This document shows, one piece after another, positions 39,905 to 47,936 of a DNA stretch of 64,000 bases (its first letter is position 1; each line of letters begins with the position of its first letter). Below the pieces are notes generated by a model, which was not told the origin of the DNA, did no database searches, and saw only the letters and a list, made by a program, of their open reading frames with translations. Origin of the DNA: Oscillospiraceae bacterium (GTDB lineage: Bacteria; Bacillota_A; Clostridia; Oscillospirales; Oscillospiraceae). Where the stretch lies: positions 1-64,000 of the forward strand of contig JAFUES010000032.1 of NCBI GenBank assembly GCA_017470325.1. Reading direction: 5' to 3'. Position numbers and translations under genes: made by a program.

Positions 39905-42460
39905 ATGACAGAACTTGAATATGTAATTTCAAATTTTGAAACTCGCTTCTCCCGGTTCAAGGGGAGACGGATCGTACTGCACGGCTCACGGGAATATGCG
40001 CAAGCAATCATTGAGCATTTCGACCCGGAATACCATTTTATCGGTGTCATGAGCCGGGACCCTATCGATGGTTCTGACTTCCATGGCTTGCCTGTGCTGC
40101 GGGAAGAAGATATTCCCGCATTGGATATCGATTTGATTCTCTTGACTGAGCGTGTGAGGTACGCCGAAGCGGTCTATGCCTTCATCTATACAGCATGTGA
40201 GCAGGCTGGGATTCTGCTTTATGATATGTATGGGCTTGACGAAATCAATCTCCATCGGGATATTTTTTCCTGCAGGCCACAGAATTTGGAGGCTTGGAAA
40301 ACCATCTGCGCGACATACGACTTGGTCGCATTCGAAGTAATGGATACACTCCTGCATCGTAATTTTCTGTCTGGGGAATTCTTTCTGCGCAAGCCTTTTG
40401 ACGCTTTGATCCCCTGGCTGCAAGAAAAGAATATCTTGGTGAAGTTTAGCCTGCGAAAATCCTTTTCGGAAGATCTGCAGGTAAAGCAGCTCGACAGTTT
40501 GGCTCTCTGTCGGGATTTGGACAGCCACATTATCCGCCGCAACGGAGAGGACTTATCTTTCCGCGTGCTGCGGGAGGAGCATCCGGGCAAGAAAATCCTG
40601 TATATCGGCTCGGGCTTGGTTAACGAGTGCATTCTCCCAAGATACTACGGGATCGATACGTATCGCTTCTCTATCTCTTTCGACAGTCTTGCCCCGGTAG
40701 GCGGCAAAAGTTCGAAAATCTACGCCTTTGATGCAGGGAGACGGATTGCGATCCAGAGGGAAATCCGAAACAGCAAAACCGTGTCTTTTGACATATTTGA
40801 CACCCTTTTGGTACGAAAAACGCTTTTTCCAAAGGACGTCTTTGCTCTGACTGAACTCCGAGGCAAGGCGGCTGGTTATCCGGCAGACGGATTTGCCCTT
40901 CTTCGGGAAGAGGCGGAGCGGGACAGCGCAGGCGGCAGCATGGATCAGATTTATGCCATTCTTTGCAGCAGGAGCGGCTGGGACACTGCCCTTTGTGAAA
41001 AGATGCGCCAGCTGGAATTGGAGGTCGAGCGTACGGTCCTGCTGCCGCGAACCGAAATCGTGCAGCTGCTCGATTATGCCTTGGCGCAGGGCAAGCGGGT
41101 CGTTCTGACCAGTGACATGTACATGTCCGAACCCGTGATATGCGAGCTGTTGGAGGAGAAAGGTATTCGAGGCTTTGACCGGATCTTCGTTTCTTGCGAT
41201 TGGGGGAAACGCAAACAGACTGGTCTGTTCGACACACTGAGAGAATTCGGATGCGCTGAACCCATCCTGCACATCGGGGACGACTTCCATGCCGACGGTA
41301 TGGCCGCCGAGCAGGCCGGGCTTCACCCGGAAATCCTCCCCTCGCCACTGGCCATGGCCGTAGGCTGGGGATGGGAAGACTGTATATCGGCGGCAGGCAC
41401 CTTGGTGGAGCGGTGCCTTTTGGGCTCTGTGATCGCTGAAATATTCCGGGATCCATTTCAAAACCCGGATCTGCAGGAGCGCCCGCGGGAAGACCAATTG
41501 CATCGCTTCGCGGTTGGTGTATTGGCCCCCCTTGTTGTGGGTTACCTGTGCTGGCTAATTACGCAGCTTCGAAGCGCCTCTTATGACGGAGTGCTGTTCC
41601 TAGCCAGAGACGGATACCTGCCCATGCGTATCTATCAGAAGCTATGTCGCCGTCTTTCCCTACCAAGTCCAGTTTATTTTTACGCGAACCGCCATTCTTC
41701 GTTTCTATGCGTGGCGGATCTCCCGGGTACCGTGGACTACGTGGCTGCCATGGGGGAGAAAGCGGGTTTTTCAAGAGAGGAGATCCTGAAAAAAATATAC
41801 CATCTGGATGCAGATAAGATTCGACCTCCGCAGCCTGGAGAGACGACGTGCGCATATCTTCTTCGACATATGCCGGAGATTTCTATTGTCGCCGCTGCCG
41901 CCAAAACCAATTATCGTACCTATGCAGACCTTTGTGGTCTTCGGGAAGGTGGTTTTTACGCCATATGTGACGGCTTCTCCGTCGGGCGGACCCAGTCATT
42001 TTTGGAGCATGCGCTCCCATGCTGTCTGCGTGGTTTCAACTTGGGAAGATACCGAGCTGATGTTGGGCTTGACGCAGACATCGCGTTCTATTTTCTGGAG
42101 GAAAATGCCGGGGTCCTAAACAATTTCATTGAAATAGAAAGCTTTCTTCTCTCACCGGAACCATCTTTAGATATGATCGACGGTCAGGGAAATCCCGTGT
42201 TTCAGGCTGAGCATCGAAGCCCAGAGGAACTGTCAGAGGTTCAGTTTGTTCTGGCAGATGCCGAGCGTTCCGCTCTGCAGTTCTTTGAAACATTTTACCG
42301 GGACAAGGAGAATATTTCCCCCCTTCTTACAGAGCGGATCTTTGCTGCAGATGGTTGTCATTGGGTACAGCATGCAGCTTTTGACGATTGGGCGCAGGTC
42401 GCCATTGAAACAAGACCTTGGGTCACAGCTGACCGGGAGCAAAAATCACAGGAGCAATAA
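39905..42460 (+). CDS. HAD-superfamily glycan-locus protein with degenerate first HAD copy
   Basis: 851 residues, COG5610-like. Residues ~20-80 are the Rossmann-like module (RIVLHGSREYAQAII...FHGLPVLREED). At ~140 LVAFEVMDTLLHRN looks like a HAD motif I that has lost its nucleophile Asp. At ~293 VSFDIFDTLLVRK is an intact motif I, followed by TSDMYMSE (motif II), WGKRKQTGLF (motif III lysine) and HIGDDFHADGMAA (motif IV). The C-terminal ~320 residues (LFLARDGYLPMRIYQKL and beyond) form an uncharacterised domain common in such proteins. By eye the gene is less GC-rich than its neighbours, a sign of separate acquisition. Phosphatase on a glycan precursor is likely but unproven. Confidence 0.8.
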   Translation: MTELEYVISNFETRFSRFKGRRIVLHGSREYAQAIIEHFDPEYHFIGVMSRDPIDGSDFHGLPVLREEDIPALDIDLILLTERVRYAEAVYAFIYTACEQAGILLYDMYGLDEINLHRDIFSCRPQNLEAWKTICATYDLVAFEVMDTLLHRNFLSGEFFLRKPFDALIPWLQEKNILVKFSLRKSFSEDLQVKQLDSLALCRDLDSHIIRRNGEDLSFRVLREEHPGKKILYIGSGLVNECILPRYYGIDTYRFSISFDSLAPVGGKSSKIYAFDAGRRIAIQREIRNSKTVSFDIFDTLLVRKTLFPKDVFALTELRGKAAGYPADGFALLREEAERDSAGGSMDQIYAILCSRSGWDTALCEKMRQLELEVERTVLLPRTEIVQLLDYALAQGKRVVLTSDMYMSEPVICELLEEKGIRGFDRIFVSCDWGKRKQTGLFDTLREFGCAEPILHIGDDFHADGMAAEQAGLHPEILPSPLAMAVGWGWEDCISAAGTLVERCLLGSVIAEIFRDPFQNPDLQERPREDQLHRFAVGVLAPLVVGYLCWLITQLRSASYDGVLFLARDGYLPMRIYQKLCRRLSLPSPVYFYANRHSSFLCVADLPGTVDYVAAMGEKAGFSREEILKKIYHLDADKIRPPQPGETTCAYLLRHMPEISIVAAAAKTNYRTYADLCGLREGGFYAICDGFSVGRTQSFLEHALPCCLRGFNLGRYRADVGLDADIAFYFLEENAGVLNNFIEIESFLLSPEPSLDMIDGQGNPVFQAEHRSPEELSEVQFVLADAERSALQFFETFYRDKENISPLLTERIFAADGCHWVQHAAFDDWAQVAIETRPWVTADREQKSQEQ

Positions 42461-42462
42461 CT

Positions 42463-44760
42463 ATGGCAGAGCAAAGAACCGAACAAGTTCATAACCTGCG
42501 CCGGGCGCTTCTGAACTGGTACCCTTTTACCCGAGGAGAAAACGCCCTGCTCTGCGGAGACGACACAGAGATCCTCGTCCCCCTGTTGACGCCCTGGTTT
42601 GATCGGGTAGAGCAGGCGGAGGTCTCGGAGCTTGCCCGTCCGCTGCCAGATGAGACGCGGCGCTTCGATCTGATCGTCGCGGTAGACCTGGTCGAGACGC
42701 AGGCAGACGTGCCGGCAATACTGCGTTCGCTGGCGGGCCGGCTCTCCGCGGACGGCACGCTGCTGCTGGGCTTTCGAAACCGCTTTGGGCTGAAATACCT
42801 TTGCGGTGGCGTAGATGCCCTGACGCAGACGCCTTTTGATGCTGTCCTGCCCATGACCGGCAAGAGCCTGCCTCGTTTTTATGCCCGGGAAGAGATGCGG
42901 CAACTGCTTGAGGCCGCAGGCTTTGCCGCGCCGCGCTGGTATTATCCCATGCCGGATGCGGACTTTGTGCAGGCGGTCTATACCGACGATCTTCTGCCGA
43001 GTGGCAGCATCCGGGATCGGGTGTTCCCCTACGATCCGTACCGCAGCCCCATCGTGGCGGCTGAGGCCGATCTGTATGACGATGTGGCCCGGGAGGGCGT
43101 CCTCCCCCACACAGCCAATTATTATCTGGCCGAATGCCGCTTGCCGGGAGCCGCCTCGCCGCGCCGCCAGGTCGTCTATGCGGCGCTGTCTACGGACCGG
43201 GGTCCGGAAAGGGGCTTCACCACGATCCTCTATGCGGACGGCACAGCGGAAAAGACCGTGCTTGATCCCAAGGGTCTGCCCGCGCTGCGGGATCTCTATT
43301 CCAATCTGGAAGCTCTGTGTGCCCGGGGAATCCCCACGGTGGAACAAACGCTTCTGGAGGATCGGATCCGCATGCCGCTGGTGCGGGAGGAAGCCTCCCT
43401 GCATTACCTGGCCCGGCAGCTCCGGGGAAACCCAGAGGCCTTCCTGGACGTGTTCTCTCAGATTCGGGAGGATGTCCTGCTTTCCTCGGAGGAAGGGGCT
43501 TTATCCGATGCGGAGGCCCTGGAAATCTGGGGCGCGCCGGCAGCGCGGCTGGGGCCGATCCTTAAGCGCGCCTATATTGACATGATCCCCTACAATGCTT
43601 TCTGGACGGGCGAGCGGCTCCGCTACTATGACCAGGAATTCGCGGTGGAAAACTGCCCTGTCCGCTATGTCCTGTTCCGCGCCTTGCGCTATACCTGGCT
43701 CCATCTGCCGCAGGCGGAAGGGGTTTTGCCCCTGAAACAGATGAAGAAGCGGTTTGGGCTGGAAGATCTGTGGGACGGATTCCAGGCGCGTGAGGATCTT
43801 TTTGTTCGCGAGAATCGGCGCCAGAAAGAACTGGGCCAGCTGTATGCCTGGGCGCAGATCGATCGAAAAGCGATCCGGAAGCGGCGGGAACTCTTGGCGC
43901 AGGAGGATCCGGCCGCTCGGGAGGCTGTGCTTCTGCAGCGTGTCCACGCTGTGCAGCTTGGCCTGCTGAAAGAATTCGATCGGGTATGCCGGGCCAACGG
44001 CCTGCGCTATTTTGCCGTCCACGGGACCCTGCTGGGTGCCGTACGGCACGGAGGCTTTATCCCCTGGGATGACGACATCGATCTTGCCATGCCGCGGGAG
44101 GACTATGACCGCTTTTCCGCCTTGGCGGAAAAAGAGCTGAAAGAGGGCTTCTTTTTCCAGACGCCGGAGAGCGATCCCTCCTGCTTTTACGGCGGCTACG
44201 GTAAGCTGCGCGATAGCCGCAGTGCGGCGCTGGAGCCCCAGAATCGGGGACGCTCCTGCCATCAGGGCATCTGGATCGATGTGTTCCCTCTGGACTGTGT
44301 TCCCGAAAGGGCGGAGCAAAGAGCCCATCTGCAGAAAAAGCTCCGCTTCATTCAGCGTCTTCTGTTCGCCAAGTCCTATCCCATTCGAACGGGGATGCTG
44401 GCAGATGTGGGAGATTGTAAAATCAGCGCCTATTATGTGTTGCGGAAGTGTTTTCGGCGCCGCGACCTGCTCAAAGCGCTCCACCGGCTCTGCGCCGCCC
44501 GGCCACAAACCGGGTTGCGGAGCATTCTCGCCTGTTACTATGGGAATGGCGCGGTAAACAAGAATCTGTTTCCGGAAGCCGATTGTTCCGATCTGGTGGA
44601 GCTGCCCTTTGAAGGCATGCGGATCTCCGTACCGGCCAACTATGACAGTTGGTTGCGGCAGCGTTACGGCGCCAATTACATGACCCCGCCGTCCATGGAG
44701 AAACGCTATCGGCACGATCGGGTTGAATTTCATCCGGATACTCCTTACTCCGCGTTATAG
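42463..44760 (+). CDS. Methyltransferase-like/LicD multidomain protein (LicD copy 3)
   Basis: 765 residues. The first ~130 residues look like a class I methyltransferase: NALLCGDDTEI in place of the glycine loop, DLIVAVDLVE, and ADGTLLLGFRNRFGLKYL. A middle region (~200-480) has no clear family. The C-terminal ~265 residues are a full LicD domain: VHGTLLGAVRHGGFIPWDDD and CHQGIWIDVFPLDCVP. A methylation step joined to phospho-alcohol transfer would fit end-capping or modification of a repeat unit, an inference from the fusion. Starts two nt after the HAD gene; no membrane spans. Confidence 0.82.
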   Translation: MAEQRTEQVHNLRRALLNWYPFTRGENALLCGDDTEILVPLLTPWFDRVEQAEVSELARPLPDETRRFDLIVAVDLVETQADVPAILRSLAGRLSADGTLLLGFRNRFGLKYLCGGVDALTQTPFDAVLPMTGKSLPRFYAREEMRQLLEAAGFAAPRWYYPMPDADFVQAVYTDDLLPSGSIRDRVFPYDPYRSPIVAAEADLYDDVAREGVLPHTANYYLAECRLPGAASPRRQVVYAALSTDRGPERGFTTILYADGTAEKTVLDPKGLPALRDLYSNLEALCARGIPTVEQTLLEDRIRMPLVREEASLHYLARQLRGNPEAFLDVFSQIREDVLLSSEEGALSDAEALEIWGAPAARLGPILKRAYIDMIPYNAFWTGERLRYYDQEFAVENCPVRYVLFRALRYTWLHLPQAEGVLPLKQMKKRFGLEDLWDGFQAREDLFVRENRRQKELGQLYAWAQIDRKAIRKRRELLAQEDPAAREAVLLQRVHAVQLGLLKEFDRVCRANGLRYFAVHGTLLGAVRHGGFIPWDDDIDLAMPREDYDRFSALAEKELKEGFFFQTPESDPSCFYGGYGKLRDSRSAALEPQNRGRSCHQGIWIDVFPLDCVPERAEQRAHLQKKLRFIQRLLFAKSYPIRTGMLADVGDCKISAYYVLRKCFRRRDLLKALHRLCAARPQTGLRSILACYYGNGAVNKNLFPEADCSDLVELPFEGMRISVPANYDSWLRQRYGANYMTPPSMEKRYRHDRVEFHPDTPYSAL

Positions 44761-44798
44761 GAGCAGACGGCACACCGATGGAGAAAAGGAGGAATCTT

Positions 44799-45245
44799 AT
44801 GGGATTCGAAGCCAAAAAGCCTTATCCTGTGGGCCTGCTGATGGGTGTTTTCGACCTTTTTCATGTGGGGCACTTGCGACTGATCCGCCGCGCGAAGGCA
44901 GAGTGTGACTTTCTGCGGGTAGGTGTGCTCAGCGACGAGCTGGTCAAAAAATATAAGAACACCTACCCCGCGATCCCGCAGGCAGAACGCATGGAGATCC
45001 TGTCCGCCATCCGTGAGGTGGATGAAGTAGTCCCCATCGATGATGACCCATCACGGCTCTTGGAATGGAAGCGCCGTCCTTTTGACTGCTTCTTTTCCGG
45101 GGACGATTATGCGGACAATCCCTATTGGCAGTGGGAAAAAGAAGAGCTTCGGAAGTTGGGGGCGGACATCGTCTTCTTCCCCTACACAAAGGAACAGAGT
45201 TCCACGAAGATCAAAAAGAAAATCGGACTGGGAGGGACCCCATGA
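44799..45245 (+). CDS. TagD-like cytidylyltransferase
   Basis: 148 residues from the ATG at 44799 with AAAAGGAGG seven nt upstream. Small nucleotidyltransferase: [14 protein letters not shown] carries the H-x-G-H motif, and [12 protein letters not shown] is at the C-terminus where TagD has the ISTT signature. Family members make CDP-glycerol, CDP-choline or CDP-ethanolamine. Second such activity in the locus after the fused protein at 32675, which implies two CDP-activated donors for the three LicD domains. Overlaps the next gene by ATGA. Confidence 0.88.
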   Translation: MGFEAKKPYPVGLLMGVFDLFHVGHLRLIRRAKAECDFLRVGVLSDELVKKYKNTYPAIPQAERMEILSAIREVDEVVPIDDDPSRLLEWKRRPFDCFFSGDDYADNPYWQWEKEELRKLGADIVFFPYTKEQSSTKIKKKIGLGGTP

Positions 45246-46186
45246 CACATTGTATCCTTGTCACAGGCGGCGCGGGCTTTATTGGTTCTCACCTCTGCCG
45301 GAGGCTGTTATCCGAGGGGAATCGGGTGATCTGCCTGGACAACCTCTATACCGGCGCTATGGAAAACATTGCGGATCTGATGGAAAACCCGGACTTCCGC
45401 TTTACCGAACTGGACGTGACAGAGCCTTTCTCCTTTGATGTGGATCAGATCTACAACCTGGCCTGCCCGGCCAGCCCCGAGCATTATCAGCGCGACCCTA
45501 TCAAGACTGCTATGACCAATGTGCTGGGCGCCGTCCATTGCTTGGAACTGGCCTGCCGGCAGAAGGCGACGGTCCTCCTCTCCAGCACCAGCGAGGTTTA
45601 TGGCGAGCCGCTGGTCCACCCGCAGGCCGAAGACTACCGGGGAAACGTCAATCCCATCGGTATTCGCTCCTGCTACGATGAGGGCAAGCGCATGGCGGAA
45701 ACACTGTTCTTCGACTATCACAGACAGCGCGGGGCGGATATCCGAGTTGTGCGGATCTTCAACACTTACGGTCCTCAGATGCTTCTCAACGATGGCCGCG
45801 TGGTGTCCAACCTGATCACTCAAGCGCTGTCCGGCCGGGATCTGACGATTTATGGCGACGGGCTGCAGACGCGCAGCTTCTGCTATGTGAGCGATACGGT
45901 GGACGCTCTGATCCGCATGGTCAACACACCGGACATCACAGGCCCCGTAAACGTAGGCAACCCTCAGGAAATGACCGTCCTGGAGATCGCACAGATGATC
46001 CTGAAGGAGACGGGTTCCCCGTCGAAGCTGGTGTTCTGCCCTCTGCCTCAGGACGATCCCTCACGCCGCAAGCCGGACATCACGCGGGCGAAGACACTCC
46101 TGGGCTGGCAGCCGAACGTCATGCTGGAGGAAGGGCTGAAACAGACAGTTGCCGACTTCCGGCTTCGTATGGGGACCGGCGAATGA
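45242..46186 (+). CDS. UDP-glucuronate decarboxylase (UDP-xylose synthase)
   Basis: 314 residues from the ATG at 45242. Extended SDR enzyme: [15 protein letters not shown], then [28 protein letters not shown] (diagnostic of UXS), [15 protein letters not shown], and the catalytic YDEGKR tyrosine/lysine. Decarboxylates UDP-glucuronate made by ugd at 30301-31524 to UDP-xylose. Last gene of the glycan operon, followed by a strong palindromic terminator. Confidence 0.92.
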   Translation: MTHCILVTGGAGFIGSHLCRRLLSEGNRVICLDNLYTGAMENIADLMENPDFRFTELDVTEPFSFDVDQIYNLACPASPEHYQRDPIKTAMTNVLGAVHCLELACRQKATVLLSSTSEVYGEPLVHPQAEDYRGNVNPIGIRSCYDEGKRMAETLFFDYHRQRGADIRVVRIFNTYGPQMLLNDGRVVSNLITQALSGRDLTIYGDGLQTRSFCYVSDTVDALIRMVNTPDITGPVNVGNPQEMTVLEIAQMILKETGSPSKLVFCPLPQDDPSRRKPDITRAKTLLGWQPNVMLEEGLKQTVADFRLRMGTGE

Positions 46187-46309
46187 CGACTATGCCCCAC
46201 ATCTTTCGCTGATCCGTATGCGAGAGACGTCCTGTGCCGAGTCAAATCTCTCATACACTCCCCATATCAGTCCATTTCACATATGCTCACACCGTGTCTG
46301 TTTGGAACC

Positions 46310-46347
46310 AAAAAGAATGCAGGGAAAGCTTTCCCTGCATTCTTTTT
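46310..46347. terminator. 38-bp perfect palindrome, terminator of the glycan operon (copy 2)
   Basis: A perfect palindrome centred on GGGAAAGCTTTCCC, flanked by A5 and T5, ideal as a bidirectional intrinsic terminator for the xylose synthase gene and the converging family 4 glycosyltransferase gene. Its central 32 bp (46313-46344) equal the palindrome at 28238-28269. Confidence 0.93.
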
Positions 46348-46356
46348 CCATTTGCT

Positions 46357-47769
46357 TTAAAGGAACCGGTCCATCCGGCGGTAAACATCTTCCAGGCGCT
46401 GTTCCATTTTTCGGCGCTCGCCCCGCAGATCGGCCCAGAGTTCCTGGTAGTTGTTGTACATCTCCTCGTAGTTGCCACGCAGCTCCGCGCGCAGCTCGCT
46501 GCGGATGGCCTCTCCGGTCTCTCGCTGACGGCCCCGCAGGTCCATGAGCGCTGAGATCCGGTGGAAGTATTTATCGGTCAGTTTGTCATGCTCGGGATAA
46601 TAACCCCGGTGGTAATTATCGATCACGGCGCCGTAGCGCTCATAGGCGTGCTTGACCGCGGTCTCCCAGGAGATATAGATGCTCTGCTGGGCGCGGTCTC
46701 CCACCCGGCGCATGGCCTCCGGCACGGTCATCAGTTCCCGGAGCTTCGCCGCCATGGAGGTCGCGTTTTCCTCGATCAGGAAGCCACTTTCCCCGTCGGT
46801 CACGTCCTCTGCCGCACAGCTGCCCTCCACCAGAACGCTGGCCAGGGCGCAGGCCGCGGCCTCCCGGACTACCAGCCCGTTGGTGTCGAAGGTGGAGGGA
46901 AACAGGAACAGGTCCGCCCGGCAATACCAGGCCCGGATCCGGTTGCGGTCATGGATGGGCTCGGAAAACAGGACCTTCCCCGCCAGCCCCAGGGACTCGG
47001 CATAGGCCGTCACCTCATCCTTATCGTTGCCGCCGCCCACAAAGACCATGCGGAAGTCTCTTCCTTCCCGGTCCAGCTCCGCCAGAGCGTCCAGGATGAT
47101 GCGCAGGCCCTTGTACCACATCATGCGTCCCACGAACAGAAACACCGGCAGCCCGGCAGGCAGGTCGAAGCCCGCCGTCACCTCATCGATCAGCACCTGG
47201 TCCACACGGCCTTGGGGAAAGTCCACCCCATTGGGCATGACGCTGTAGGGCCCGGTGTATCCCAGCTTGCGCAGGTTCTCCCCCGCGCCGTTGCTGACGG
47301 TCCAGACCTCATCGCAGGCGGAGATGTTTTCCACCAGGATCCTCGCCGCCTCCTCCCGCAGGAGCTTACTGCGGATGGCGTTGGCGATATCGATGTCAAA
47401 CTTGGTGTGGTAGGTGAACACCACCGGCACCTGGATCCGGTCCCGCAGGGCCCGGGCCAGCATGGTGGAGGTGATGGGGCAATGGCTGTGGATGATATCG
47501 AAGTCCGCGTTCTCCGCCTGACGCATCAGCTCCGGGGAGAAGGGCAGGCCCGCCCGGTAGCCCACCAGCTTGGTCATGTCCACGCTGGGGTAGCGAAGCA
47601 CCGGGAAAGCAAAGACACTGTCGTCCGCCTCCGGGTAATAGGGCGTGATCACCGTGGCGTGGCCCAGCTCACGGCTGATGATATCCGCGTAGTTGGTGAC
47701 GGCGTTGGCCACGCCGTCGATAGCCGGCGGGAAGGAATCATTGATCAGGCAAACATTCAGTTTCTCCAT
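46357..47769 (-). CDS. Family 4 glycosyltransferase
   Basis: 470 residues, ATG at 47769. GT-B fold: N-terminal NVCLINDSFPPAIDGVANAV and IIHSHCPITST; C-terminal donor half with LFVGRMMWYKGLRIILDAL and DTNGLVVREAAACALASVLV carrying the GT4 E-x7-E motif. After ~430 a charged, coiled-coil-like tail (ELRGNYEEMYNNYQELWADL) ends the protein. Resembles glycosyltransferases acting on diacylglycerol or phosphatidylinositol lipids; a role in glycolipid or lipoteichoic anchor synthesis is possible but unproven. Own promoter; convergent with the glycan operon. Confidence 0.88.
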   Translation of the reverse strand: MEKLNVCLINDSFPPAIDGVANAVTNYADIISRELGHATVITPYYPEADDSVFAFPVLRYPSVDMTKLVGYRAGLPFSPELMRQAENADFDIIHSHCPITSTMLARALRDRIQVPVVFTYHTKFDIDIANAIRSKLLREEAARILVENISACDEVWTVSNGAGENLRKLGYTGPYSVMPNGVDFPQGRVDQVLIDEVTAGFDLPAGLPVFLFVGRMMWYKGLRIILDALAELDREGRDFRMVFVGGGNDKDEVTAYAESLGLAGKVLFSEPIHDRNRIRAWYCRADLFLFPSTFDTNGLVVREAAACALASVLVEGSCAAEDVTDGESGFLIEENATSMAAKLRELMTVPEAMRRVGDRAQQSIYISWETAVKHAYERYGAVIDNYHRGYYPEHDKLTDKYFHRISALMDLRGRQRETGEAIRSELRAELRGNYEEMYNNYQELWADLRGERRKMEQRLEDVYRRMDRFL

Positions 47770-47805
47770 AAGGGCCTCCGAACTTCATTTGATCCAATTG
47801 CCTCT

Positions 47806-47833
47806 ATTATACCCGATCCCGGCGCATTTTCAA
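47806..47833 (-). promoter_or_regulatory. Sigma-A promoter of the family 4 glycosyltransferase gene
   Basis: Minus strand: -35 TTGAAA (47828-47833), 16-nt spacer, -10 TATAAT (47806-47811), 36 nt before the start codon. Confidence 0.7.
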
Positions 47834-47865
47834 GTGAAAGCCCTGTCCCCTGCCGGAATACAATG

Positions 47866-47900
47866 GCCCGCATACCGCGTCACATTCGCGGTATGCGGGC
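47866..47900. terminator. Hairpin after the giant surface protein gene
   Basis: 14-bp arms GCCCGCATACCGCG and CGCGGTATGCGGGC around a 7-nt loop, 36 nt past the stop of the surface protein gene. The T-rich side (CTCTGTTTTATTT) is on the plus strand; on the minus strand no U tract follows, so it may be a processing or barrier hairpin. Confidence 0.6.
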
Positions 47901-47936
47901 TCTCTGTTTTATTTAAGGAATTCGCTCATTCCTCGA

